From positions 1-64,000 of the forward strand of contig NZ_PNCJ01000004.1 in NCBI RefSeq assembly GCF_005887115.1: a DNA stretch of 64,000 nt. The letters are read 5' to 3'. The position numbers and the translations under genes are program-made. Source of the stretch: Pseudoalteromonas rubra (GTDB lineage: Bacteria > Pseudomonadota > Gammaproteobacteria > Enterobacterales > Alteromonadaceae). A model generated the notes under the pieces. The model worked only from the letters and a program-made list of their open reading frames with translations, made no database searches and had not been told where the DNA came from. Positions within the stretch are counted from its first letter, which is position 1. Each line of letters opens with the position of its first letter. Positions 1-8,354 of this stretch are shown one piece after another.

Positions 1-103
1 CATTTAAAGCGCGTTTTGATTTGGGGAAATCAATAGCTTGAGCATACAAGCTAAAACTGAAAGTTGTTGTAACTAACCCCGTGATTAGTAATGTTTTATA
101 CAT
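1..103 (-). CDS. Probable TolC-like outer-membrane protein (5' part only)
   Basis: The first 34 codons of a minus-strand gene that runs off the window edge. The peptide begins MYKTLLITGLVTTT and continues as a signal peptide ending near LYAQA. The mature part starts IDFPKSKRALN. It lies 108 bp downstream of the HlyD-like adaptor gene on the same strand. Type I secretion operons commonly continue with a TolC-family outer-membrane channel at this position. The identity rests on position and the signal peptide; too little mature sequence is visible to recognise the family directly. Confidence 0.5.
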   Translation of the reverse strand, partial: MYKTLLITGLVTTTFSFSLYAQAIDFPKSKRALN

Positions 104-211
104 GTTATTTATTCTTTAATATAATTCTATTCTTCATTTAAGGTTTTATACTTTATATTTTCTAGCTGTTTTAAAATTTGCTTTTTAAATTGCACTTCTG
201 TTTATCCTGAA

Positions 212-1534
212 TTAACGCTCTCTCGCCCCTTCATCTAAGTGCTGAATAATGGGCGACAGTAAAAATTCTATGATGCGGCGATTGCCGGTTTTAATTTCAA
301 CGTTAACGCTCATGCCTGCACTTAAGGGGACCTCCCTGTTTTCCACATTAATGTGCTGATTGTGCAATCGCACTTTAATCGGAAAATACAAACCGAGTTG
401 GTCGTCTTTAACTGCATCGGTCGATACTTCAATCACTTCACCCGAGATAGAGCCATATCGGGTAAAGGGAAAGCTGTCTATCTTTACTACAGCGTCTTGT
501 CCCACAAAGGTAAAACCAATGTCCTTATTTAATAGCTGTGCATTCACAATAAGCTCATCATCGTCAGGTACTACGGTTAATAATTGCTGCGCCGGGGTGA
601 CAACCTCTCCTATGGTCGATAGTTGCAATGCCTCAACTACGCCGCTTACAGGCGCTAACAATTGATTTTTTTCCGTTAGGTACTGTTGCTTTTCAAGCTC
701 TTGTTGCAGCGTTAATATTTCTTCGTTGATTTGACTAATTTCTGAGTGAAGCAATTTTTGAAGCTCTGTTGAGTGGGTTCTTTGCTCCTGAGCGTTTGTT
801 TTAATGGCATGGTTAATTGAACTCACATTGGTTAGTTCAATTAGGCGTTGCTCTTGTTGCTGTACGGCTTGCTGCTTAAGCTCTAAGTATGTGGATCGAG
901 CAACAAGTTTTTGGTCTTGTAACGATTCAAGCGAGTCAACACGCTCGATGAGCAAAGGCAAAATTTTATCTAACTGCACAAGCTTGGCTTTTGCGCCAGC
1001 AAGCTGCGCTTCTAACTCTGAGAGTTTTGCTTCATACACGGCTTGTTCATTCTGATATTGTATAAACTCGGCCTTTAATAGTTGTTTATGCTCCGCTGTT
1101 AACGCTGAACTCGCATCATCTAATGTTGGCGGGTTTTGTATTAACTGTAGGAGCTGTAACCGTCTTAACCGCTGCTGCTCAAAATTAGTCAGCGATTGCA
1201 GGGTTTGCCTATAATTTGACTCAGCCAGTACAGGCTCTAACGACACGAGTAGCTGGCCTTTAGTTACTTTGTCGCCATCCTTAACATGTATTTCCTGAAC
1301 TGAGCCCGTTTCGAGTGGTTGGATAACCTTGACTTTTTGAAGCGGTATTAACTGACCTTGTGCCTTTGCCACAATATCAATTCGCCCAATTATGGCCCAA
1401 ATGATTGCTAGACTAAAAAAGGTAACGAGTACCCAAAGTACGCCGCGCACCAGTTTAGGCGGCGGAGCAGTTTGCGCTTCTAATACTGGGGGTAAGAACT
1501 CAATGAGCTTGGTATTTACAATTAATTTGCTCAT
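212..1534 (-). CDS. HlyD-family type I secretion membrane-fusion protein
   Basis: A periplasmic adaptor (440 aa) that would link the inner-membrane ABC exporter to an outer-membrane channel. There is a short cytoplasmic N-terminus, one transmembrane helix at about residues 30-50, a lipoyl/barrel half-motif around residues 65-105 (GSVQEIHVKDGDKVTKGQLL), a long Gln/Leu/Glu-rich coiled coil at about 110-290, and the second lipoyl half (LLAPVSGVVEAL) followed by a beta-barrel at about 290-420. The length matches the HlyD/LapC family. Its start overlaps the stop of the exporter gene by 4 bp (ATGA), so the two are translationally coupled. No RTX-type substrate is in the window, so the cargo is unknown. 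Confidence 0.9.
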   Translation of the reverse strand: MSKLIVNTKLIEFLPPVLEAQTAPPPKLVRGVLWVLVTFFSLAIIWAIIGRIDIVAKAQGQLIPLQKVKVIQPLETGSVQEIHVKDGDKVTKGQLLVSLEPVLAESNYRQTLQSLTNFEQQRLRRLQLLQLIQNPPTLDDASSALTAEHKQLLKAEFIQYQNEQAVYEAKLSELEAQLAGAKAKLVQLDKILPLLIERVDSLESLQDQKLVARSTYLELKQQAVQQQEQRLIELTNVSSINHAIKTNAQEQRTHSTELQKLLHSEISQINEEILTLQQELEKQQYLTEKNQLLAPVSGVVEALQLSTIGEVVTPAQQLLTVVPDDDELIVNAQLLNKDIGFTFVGQDAVVKIDSFPFTRYGSISGEVIEVSTDAVKDDQLGLYFPIKVRLHNQHINVENREVPLSAGMSVNVEIKTGNRRIIEFLLSPIIQHLDEGARER

Positions 1535-3708
1535 GATACGTTCGCTCTTTTGGGCGTTTTTGATTGCGCGACCGTGTTATCTTGCAGGCTTGCTAAATGT
1601 GCATAAATACCTTCTAATTTTAGTAAGTGTTTATGCGCACCCTGTTCAACGATACGGCCGTTGTCTAGTACCAAGATACGATCAGCGTCTCTAACGGCCG
1701 ACAAGCGATGCGCCACTATAAAAACGGTTCTGCCTTTGGCTATCTTTTGCATATTTTGTTGAATAATGCGTTCAGACTCATAATCAAGAGCACTGGTGGC
1801 TTCATCAAAAATGAGTATTGCAGGGTTTGACAACAGTGCCCTTGCGATAGCTAAACGCTGACGCTGTCCGCCTGATAAGGCTGAGCCTTGCTCACCAACT
1901 TGGGTATCGTAGGCTTCAGGTAGTTTTAAAATAAACTCTTCAGCCCCCGCTAATTGCGCAGCTTCAATCACTCTTTCAAGTGAAGCGGAAGGATCCGAAA
2001 GAGCGATATTTTCACGAATCGTGCCGCTAAATAAAAAATTCTCCTGTAGCACAACACCGACTCTAGGCCTTAACCAAGCAGGATTGATCAAATTGATATC
2101 AACGCCATCGATGTAAATTCGCCCCGAGTTTGGTAAATATAGTCTTTGTACTAGTTTAGTTAGGGAGCTTTTTCCAGATCCAGAACGTCCTACTAACCCA
2201 ATTACCTCTCCAGCAGAGACCTTTAGATTGATATCATTTAATACATTGGCTCGCTCCGGCGAGTAGCTAAAACAAGTATGTTCAAAAATGACTTCCCCCC
2301 GTAATTTGGGCAGTTCTAACTTGCTATTTGTGCCGGATTCGGTCGGTGTGTTAAGCACATCACCTAAACGTTCAATAGAAATTTTTGCCTGTTGAAAGTC
2401 TTGCCATACACTGGCAAATCGCATAATAGGTGCGGCAATTCTCTGTGCCAGAATGTTAAAGGCAATGAACTGGCCAATGGTTAAAGTTCCCTCGGTTACG
2501 GCCAGTGAGCCAAAATATAAAATTAATAAGCCGACAGTTTTAGTGATAAAATTTGAAGTTTGGCTATATAAGTTGTTCAATTGAAATGCTTTAAAAGACA
2601 CATTTGTATACTGTGCTAATTTTTCATCCCACTTGTTACCCATTGTATGCTCTACGGCCATCGACTTAATAGTCTCAACCCCATGCACTGACTCTACTAA
2701 ATATGAGTGGTTTTCCGCGCTGTGCTTAAATTTTTTCTCTAATGTGCTACGAATAGAGGGGCCTAGCAAGTATGCAATTACAAAGTAGAAGGGGAGGCTA
2801 GCAACAACAATCCATGTAAGGTCGCTGGAGTAATAAAACATCACCGCAAAAAACACGAATGTAAAAAGCAGGTCTAAAATCAGGGTGAGTGAAGTACCTG
2901 TCATAAACTCTCGAATACTATCGAGCTCTTTTATCCTGGCTACGGTATCGCCCACTCTCCGCGATTTAAAGTAGGCTAATGGCAGCTTTAACATATGCTG
3001 ATAAATTTCACTGCCGAGCCCGACATCTATTCTATTGGTTGTATGGCTAAACAAGAAGGCTCGGATGGCTGAAAGCAGCACTTCAAATAATATGACACAG
3101 AAAAAACCTGTAGCTAATACATTTAATGTTGTAAGGCCGTTATGTACCATGACTTTGTCAATGGCTACTTGAAAGAATATTGGTGAAGCTAAGCCAAAAA
3201 GCTGTATAAAAAATGATGCAACTAATACCTCAATAAAAAGTTTCTTATACTTTTTAACTGCCGGAACAAACCATTTGATACCAAACTTTGCTTTTTCAGA
3301 AAGCGCTTGCTTTCTAGGTGATAAAAATAGAAAACTGTGAGTAAAAGATTGCTCAAAATCATGAAAGCTTATTACTTCGGGTGCATTGCTTATAGACAAG
3401 TCATGTATCAAAACCCCTTTGTCATTAATCTTTGCGATGATCGAAAAACGACCATCTTTTTTTTGGGCAATAGCAGGCAAACTGTGTTCATTAATATTAT
3501 CGATGTCGATTGAAATGAATTTTGCTTTAAACCCCGTTGACTTTGCTGCACGCAGAAGCTGAGTCTCTGTTAAAGCAAGCTCAGTCATTTTTTGATGGTT
3601 ATATTTGGTGTATAGCTCGTCGGTATTAACATTGATTTGGTGGAATTTGCCCAATAGGGCAATGCATTGTAGGCCAGATAAGAATATATCTTGCTCGTTA
3701 TTGTTCAC
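1531..3708 (-). CDS. Type I secretion ABC exporter, HlyB-like, with degenerate C39 domain
   Basis: An inner-membrane exporter (725 aa) powering type I secretion. Residues 1-130 form a C39-peptidase-like domain. Where the catalytic DCG would be, the sequence reads LSGLQCIALLGKFH, so Ser stands in the Cys position; this fits the non-proteolytic C39-like domain of HlyB-type exporters rather than a bacteriocin leader peptidase. Several membrane helices follow at about 155-430. The nucleotide-binding domain (about 475-710) has Walker A GRSGSGKSS, signature LSGGQRQRLAIARAL and Walker B ILIFDEATSALD. It is the first gene of the unit and overlaps hlyD-like by 4 bp. Substrates of such exporters usually carry a C-terminal secretion signal and are not cleaved. 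Confidence 0.93.
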   Translation of the reverse strand: MNNNEQDIFLSGLQCIALLGKFHQINVNTDELYTKYNHQKMTELALTETQLLRAAKSTGFKAKFISIDIDNINEHSLPAIAQKKDGRFSIIAKINDKGVLIHDLSISNAPEVISFHDFEQSFTHSFLFLSPRKQALSEKAKFGIKWFVPAVKKYKKLFIEVLVASFFIQLFGLASPIFFQVAIDKVMVHNGLTTLNVLATGFFCVILFEVLLSAIRAFLFSHTTNRIDVGLGSEIYQHMLKLPLAYFKSRRVGDTVARIKELDSIREFMTGTSLTLILDLLFTFVFFAVMFYYSSDLTWIVVASLPFYFVIAYLLGPSIRSTLEKKFKHSAENHSYLVESVHGVETIKSMAVEHTMGNKWDEKLAQYTNVSFKAFQLNNLYSQTSNFITKTVGLLILYFGSLAVTEGTLTIGQFIAFNILAQRIAAPIMRFASVWQDFQQAKISIERLGDVLNTPTESGTNSKLELPKLRGEVIFEHTCFSYSPERANVLNDINLKVSAGEVIGLVGRSGSGKSSLTKLVQRLYLPNSGRIYIDGVDINLINPAWLRPRVGVVLQENFLFSGTIRENIALSDPSASLERVIEAAQLAGAEEFILKLPEAYDTQVGEQGSALSGGQRQRLAIARALLSNPAILIFDEATSALDYESERIIQQNMQKIAKGRTVFIVAHRLSAVRDADRILVLDNGRIVEQGAHKHLLKLEGIYAHLASLQDNTVAQSKTPKRANVS

Positions 3709-4761
3709 AACTACCTCATGTGACTTTTACTGTGTAAATAAATTTATAGTGGTTATGTTTATAAGAAGAGGTGAGCAAAAAAACTACGCACAATCGATGG
3801 TTTGTTATTTTTTTGTTCTTTTTAAGAAACAAGCTGATTAAATATTTTCAGCGAATCACTCTAACGATAAGTCTCTATAAATAATACAATAGTACCAAAT
3901 GTGAAAACAGTACTTTTTTATTAAAATGCGTATAGGTATGGTGGTAAAGCTCTTTATAATCCAGATTTCAGATGTTCAGTGCGTATTCATGGGAGAGTAT
4001 AAAGAGCCAACCCTACTACTCGTAGTCATCCTTAATCCATTGAGCATAGAGTGAGCACTTTGCGCCCAGCTTGATGAAGTGGGATAACCAGTGCTATTTT
4101 GCCATCGACAATCGTGCCAGCTTTACCTTTGAAAACTATGTTGAGTGCTTGTACTTGTTATGTTCACGAACTCAGGGGCGGTATGATGATGAAGAATCGT
4201 GTGGTAGGCCGTTGTCTGTTCTAAATTCTGTTCTGGTGGGGTCTGGTTGCAAAGCACATCCTCTTTTCGAGTTTCTTATGAGCCAACACAAACCTGATCC
4301 TTTTCACCCGTCACCCCTCTGCTCGAGACGGGATCTTGCTGAAGGTCACGCCGTTGATGGTGCTTTGTCTGGCATAACATGCGTCTGTAAATAGATACCG
4401 GCTCAAGGCCGGCATGATGGGGAGGAGTTTGTGCCGAGTCGTAAGAGGAGATTTGGCTTTAAAAACAGGCCTGTCTATTTGCATCATTGGCAAACTTTTG
4501 AGTGTAAATGTTGGCTCATGTCATACAGAACAACACGTATTTCCTGACCAGAATCATGAAGGCATTTACCGCCCAATGTTAAGCAAAAAAGTCCATGTTA
4601 ATAGTATTGAAATGGGCTGTTTTATCATCAGTTAGAATAACCATTGCTCAGTGTTCATTGTGCTCTCGTAACCATTCATCACTTTTCCATAAGCGATTTT
4701 ATCTAATAATTATAATAACTTGCAGGCTATCAGAGCACAGCAACAAAATGGGTGGCCGGAT
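3709..4761. other. Intergenic region without convincing gene
   Basis: About 1 kb between the divergent secretion unit and the biosynthetic operon. The part next to the exporter (3709-3950) is AT-rich and should hold its promoter. Short open frames at 4071-4394 and elsewhere have no recognisable domain, and the former runs through repeat sequence. A minus-strand frame of about 41 codons (4034-4157), closed by stops at both ends, reads like a protein C-terminus but cannot be assigned. The operon promoter probably lies at 4640-4760; I could not fix its -35/-10 boxes. Confidence 0.5.
4305..4420. repeat. REP-like palindromic repeat pair
   Basis: A plus-strand element reads GTCACCCCTCTGCTCGAGAC then GGGATCTTGCTGA. 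About 60 bp on, an opposite-orientation element contains a perfect hairpin (CCGGC, 5-nt loop, GCCGG, 4399-4413). Read on the minus strand, it starts with CATGCCGGCCTTGAGCCGG followed by TATCTA. The pattern of ATCCCGG/GCCGGGATCT-type arms resembles the repeats clustered at 46.6-61.6 kb, but these copies are more diverged. Confidence 0.55.
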
Positions 4762-5370
4762 ATGGAACAGCAATTTAAAGATCGCAGAGCAGAACTTTTA
4801 GTACAAAAAATGCGCCGTACCGAGCGCTTTATGAATCATCAAGGGCTTGAAAAGACAGCGGTATCATTTGGTGATGAGCAGCTTGAATTTATTGAGCATG
4901 CTATGGTCGACGGGCTCAATGAAGACACCATACGTACTATCGACTTCCACCGTCGTTGTCTGGCTGCGGGCATAGACAATGGTCGTCACTACTGGTGCTT
5001 TAAGCAGGACGAGCAATTGATTGGCATGTCAGGCTATCACTATCGGTTGTGGGATCCAAAAAGCATTGTCTGGGGTGGCTGGTTTGTTGCTGATCAAAAT
5101 GTATCTCCTCTGGTAAAAATGGCGATGTTGCTTGATACGCTAAAAGTATTGCTGGAAGAGACCAACTACGAAGAATTATACATCGAAGTTTTTGCCGACA
5201 CTGAGCAGTCAAATATTCTCAATATCTATCATTCTTTACAGTTCACGTCGCTTGGACGTTTTGAGAGTTTCTACGGGCCGAAACAGGATATGGTGGTGAT
5301 GAAACTGGAGCTGGCTGAGGTCAGGGCGCTGTGGTTAAACACCACTCGTCCACTTGAGCGAGTGCAGTAG
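4762..5370 (+). CDS. GNAT-family N-acetyltransferase, first gene of NRPS/glycosyltransferase operon
   Basis: A 202-aa protein with a GNAT-like layout: a central WCFKQDEQLIGMSGYHYR strand pair, then WGGWFVADQ, and a C-terminal ELYIEVFADTEQSNILNIYHSLQF segment like the acetyl-CoA-side helix and strand of GNAT enzymes, where a residue is followed by N-x-x-a-x-x-x-Y. I chose the ATG at 4762; an in-frame TTG at 4720 is possible but lacks a better ribosome site. The stop is 1 bp before the ATG of the next gene, so the two are co-translated. In this setting it may acylate an amino sugar or amino acid intermediate, but the substrate cannot be read from the sequence. Confidence 0.72.
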   Translation: MEQQFKDRRAELLVQKMRRTERFMNHQGLEKTAVSFGDEQLEFIEHAMVDGLNEDTIRTIDFHRRCLAAGIDNGRHYWCFKQDEQLIGMSGYHYRLWDPKSIVWGGWFVADQNVSPLVKMAMLLDTLKVLLEETNYEELYIEVFADTEQSNILNIYHSLQFTSLGRFESFYGPKQDMVVMKLELAEVRALWLNTTRPLERVQ

Positions 5371-5371
5371 C

Positions 5372-6472
5372 ATGCTGCTTCTGTATGTTGAATCTGGAGC
5401 CGGTTCGCGAGCGCTGGCACTGGCGCTGGCGAACAGCTTTCGTCAGCAAGGTGAACAGGTCGAGCTGATGTCAGTATCTGAGCTGTTGCCACGGTGGTTA
5501 TCCGACATACTATTTGGCCAATACTATGAGTGGTGTATGTCGGGCAAGCAACATCACAGTAAGTTGTATGCCAGTCGCTGGTTTTACCCGTTTCTCTATC
5601 GGTTGTTACCCATATGGTTGGCGTTCAAGGGCAATAATAAGCTTAACGAAGCCAAAGCGGTGCTCCGTCGTCACAGTAAAGTGTTGGCATGTAGTTACTA
5701 TGGCGCTTTTTTCGCCCGCTACTTTGCCAGACTGGCTGGACACCAGGTTGAGATCAGTGGCGTGCTGGGTGATTATCAAATTTCCAACGGCTGGCGTACC
5801 CCTTTAACACGCCTGTTTATTTCTCACCAGTATGACCATCCGGTACTGGACTGGCATCGCGCCAGAGGGACCCGCATTTTACCTCTGGGTATCCCCACTG
5901 AGGGCACGCAGAATGTCACAACTTCACCTGAAACCTCTGTCCAGACATGTGGCGCGAGACTCTGTGTTTTGTTATGTGGCGGTGGCTGGGGGTTGGGTAT
6001 TTCTGCCTCTACCGTTGCGCTGCTACTGGCACAAGCGCAGTTTGGCAAAGTGACCGTTATTTGTGGCCAGAATGTGGCGCTGTATGAGCAGCTGAAAACA
6101 CGTTTTGGCAATGACATTACTCAGCAGCGATTAGAACTGACAGGGTTTGTGTCTGACATGCAGTCATTTTATGCGCAAGCCGACATCATCATCACAAAAG
6201 CAGGTGGTCTGACGCTGACAGAGGCGGCGCTGACTAATACCTGTTTGATTATTCATGGCGCTTTGCCCGGGCAGGAACAACACAACCGTGCGGTATTTGT
6301 GGCGCAGGGCGCAGCGTTGAACGCCGAGTGTGAGCAGGAGTTGAGTGAGTTGCTCAGTCGCTTACAGGCATCCGCCGAGCTGCGCAGGCAGACGGCCATG
6401 CAGGCTGCCTCTTTGGTTAATGCCAATGCATCACAACAGATTTGTCACCATTTACTCGCAAGTAGCAGATAA
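5372..6472 (+). CDS. GT28-type glycosyltransferase (MGDG synthase/MurG-like)
   Basis: A 366-aa protein with the two-domain layout of GT28 enzymes. The N-terminal acceptor domain starts LLLYVESGAGSRALALALANSF, like the SxGxGHxxAA opening of monogalactosyldiacylglycerol synthases but without the His. The C-terminal nucleotide-sugar domain has a Gly-rich loop (LLCGGGWGLG, about residue 200) and the donor-binding motif TKAGGLTLTEAA (about 278), then HGALPGQEQHN. It would add a sugar to a lipid or other membrane acceptor on the cytoplasmic side. The ATG at 5372 directly follows the preceding stop; an in-frame TTG at 5354 would overlap it. It is the second gene of the operon. Confidence 0.78.
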   Translation: MLLLYVESGAGSRALALALANSFRQQGEQVELMSVSELLPRWLSDILFGQYYEWCMSGKQHHSKLYASRWFYPFLYRLLPIWLAFKGNNKLNEAKAVLRRHSKVLACSYYGAFFARYFARLAGHQVEISGVLGDYQISNGWRTPLTRLFISHQYDHPVLDWHRARGTRILPLGIPTEGTQNVTTSPETSVQTCGARLCVLLCGGGWGLGISASTVALLLAQAQFGKVTVICGQNVALYEQLKTRFGNDITQQRLELTGFVSDMQSFYAQADIIITKAGGLTLTEAALTNTCLIIHGALPGQEQHNRAVFVAQGAALNAECEQELSELLSRLQASAELRRQTAMQAASLVNANASQQICHHLLASSR

Positions 6473-6489
6473 GATTGTAGGAGTCGATT

Positions 6490-7662
6490 ATGTGGACTAA
6501 AAAAGCCACGCAACTAGCGGTCAGCGAATTACCGCAAGCACACCAAAACTTTATGGCCAGAAATCCGGGCTTTACCGCTCACCACCAGGCCAGTACCGAC
6601 CGTGTGGCTAATGCCCTCAGACGCTATGCCGCAAGCGGAAAAGTGGAAGCAGACAATATCTGTAAGCTGGTAATTAAAATGACCAGTAGCTGTAATCTGC
6701 GCTGTGAACAGTGTTTTCAGTGGCGTGAAACCGGTTTTCACCATGGTCTGGATCCCACCGCCATTCCCTATGAACAGAGTGGACACCTGTTTGACTTTGT
6801 AGAGCGCCAGCGCTGCGACATTATCTTAACTGGTGGTGAGCCTACCTTACACCCAGACTTTCCGAAGTTTCTCAGCCGTCTGGCTGAAGCCGGGTGTTTT
6901 ATCTACATCTGTACCAACGGTCTGATGATTAAACGCCATTTTGAAGTACTGAGTAAGTATCACGACCAGCTGGCTTTTTTGATCTCTATCGACGGCCCAA
7001 AGGACATTCATGACTCGATCCGGGGAAAAGGCACTTATAACAAAACAATGGCGGGTATTGAGCTGTTGGCTGAGGGCAAAAAGGAAGGTAAACAATGGCT
7101 GATTGGGGTGGAAAACACCATGATGGCCAAGAATCTGGACAGGGCGACTGAGTTACTGAACGAATGCGAGCAAGCCGGTGTTGATTGGATGATTTACAAC
7201 CACCTGTGGGTGGTGGACATGATGGCGCGCAGTGAATATCACCGTTTTTGTGAGGACTATGACACTGTACCAAATTCGTATACCGGATTCGATATGGGGG
7301 ATTTTCGGCCGGACTATATCGAGCAGGTAATCGAGACCATAGACACATTACGTGCTTATCCTGCGCAGATCCCGGTGTTATTCGGGCCAGACTACGATGC
7401 TGACGAAATTCGCCAGTACTATCGCGGCAAGATGCCAGCACGACCTCACTACCTCAAAATGGGCGTCAAACTGGACGTCGACATTGGCGGTAAGCTGGTA
7501 ATGACCAAGCAGTTCCCGGATCTGATTTTTGGTAATGTGCTCGACACCCCCATTGAGGAGCTAATTGCTTCCGAACCTTATCAACGAGCGGCCAAAACAA
7601 TGCGTCAGCAGAGCCTTAAAGTGCTTAATGCCTGCCCCGATGCGCATAACTTTTTGCTCTAG
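6490..7662 (+). CDS. Radical SAM enzyme
   Basis: A 390-aa radical SAM protein. The [4Fe-4S] motif is C68-x3-C72-x2-C75 (SSCNLRCEQC). It is followed by the SAM-contacting ILTGGEPTLHPDF segment at about residue 115 and a TIM-barrel-type strand ISIDGPKDIHDSIRGKGTY. The C-terminal part (GGKLVMTKQFPDLIFGNVLDTPIEEL) has the position and wording of a SPASM-type region but only one Cys, so I see no auxiliary cluster ligands. SPASM-like proteins usually modify peptides or carry out cofactor chemistry; the substrate here is unknown. The start has an AGGAG site (6480-6484) and lies 17 bp after the preceding gene. No small precursor peptide was found next to it, so a RiPP role is not supported. Confidence 0.88.
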   Translation: MWTKKATQLAVSELPQAHQNFMARNPGFTAHHQASTDRVANALRRYAASGKVEADNICKLVIKMTSSCNLRCEQCFQWRETGFHHGLDPTAIPYEQSGHLFDFVERQRCDIILTGGEPTLHPDFPKFLSRLAEAGCFIYICTNGLMIKRHFEVLSKYHDQLAFLISIDGPKDIHDSIRGKGTYNKTMAGIELLAEGKKEGKQWLIGVENTMMAKNLDRATELLNECEQAGVDWMIYNHLWVVDMMARSEYHRFCEDYDTVPNSYTGFDMGDFRPDYIEQVIETIDTLRAYPAQIPVLFGPDYDADEIRQYYRGKMPARPHYLKMGVKLDVDIGGKLVMTKQFPDLIFGNVLDTPIEELIASEPYQRAAKTMRQQSLKVLNACPDAHNFLL

Positions 7663-7670
7663 AGGTGCCT

Positions 7671-8354
7671 ATGTTGTCAGTGATCTTGCCTGCCCACAAT
7701 GAAGCCGAAGTGCTCGCAATCAGTTTACCAGCATTGGTCGCTCACTTGCCTGAAAACGCAGAACTGATAGTGGTTTGTGATCGTTGCTCTGACGCAACCG
7801 CAGAGATAGCTCGCAGATATACAGAGCAGGTTTTTTCCATTACCGCCGGCAGTGCTGCGGCGGCCCGTAATTACGGAGCAGCGCAGGCAAAAGGCGAGAT
7901 ATTTTTGTTTCTTGATGCCGATACGGTATGCAGTGAAAACGTGCCTGAACTGGTAGGGCAGCTCGCTCTGGGCACAGGCAATTCAGTGTATGGAACCGCG
8001 CCACTGCAAAGTGACAGTGGTCACTGGCTAGGTCGTTTTATTGCGGCCGACATTAACCGTTTTAATCGTCGACATCAAAGCATGGGTGGTAATTGTTTTG
8101 TCGCAGCAGGCTTATTCAGGGCTGTGGATGGCTTCAATACGCAATTATTGCGTGGCGAGGACACTGATCTGGGTGTGCGCTGCCAGCGCCAGGGGGGACG
8201 GTATGTGTGGCTAAAAGGTGGCCATTTTGTCCACAACGAGCGCAAGTTTCGCACCCACGGCTACGTCAGATATTACTGCTCTTTGGTGCTCGGTGGCTTG
8301 CTTTGGCAACTTTCTGAGCGGCTTTATGCCCGCAGTCTGGGAGGCCAGGCATGA
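7671..8354 (+). CDS. GT2-family glycosyltransferase
   Basis: A 227-aa GT-A fold glycosyltransferase. It has the N-terminal LSVILPAHNEAEVL nucleotide-binding strand, VVCDRCSDATAEIA, the DxD-type metal site LFLDADTVC at about residue 85, and the GEDTDLGVRCQRQGGR acceptor-side motif near 165. A C-terminal hydrophobic segment may touch the membrane. The ATG at 7671 is preceded by AGAGG (7661-7665); the in-frame GTG at 7665 lies inside that ribosome site and is less likely. It overlaps the ABC exporter gene by 4 bp. It probably transfers a sugar to the product or its lipid carrier. Confidence 0.85.
   Translation: MLSVILPAHNEAEVLAISLPALVAHLPENAELIVVCDRCSDATAEIARRYTEQVFSITAGSAAAARNYGAAQAKGEIFLFLDADTVCSENVPELVGQLALGTGNSVYGTAPLQSDSGHWLGRFIAADINRFNRRHQSMGGNCFVAAGLFRAVDGFNTQLLRGEDTDLGVRCQRQGGRYVWLKGGHFVHNERKFRTHGYVRYYCSLVLGGLLWQLSERLYARSLGGQA

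Noticed and set aside
4071..4394. 107-codon open frame before the NRPS operon
   Set aside because: It runs through REP-like sequence, has no domain-like pattern and no ribosome site.
6490..7662. Radical SAM gene as a RiPP maturase
   Set aside because: No small precursor peptide was found beside it, and its neighbours are glycosyltransferases and an NRPS module; a RiPP role is not supported.
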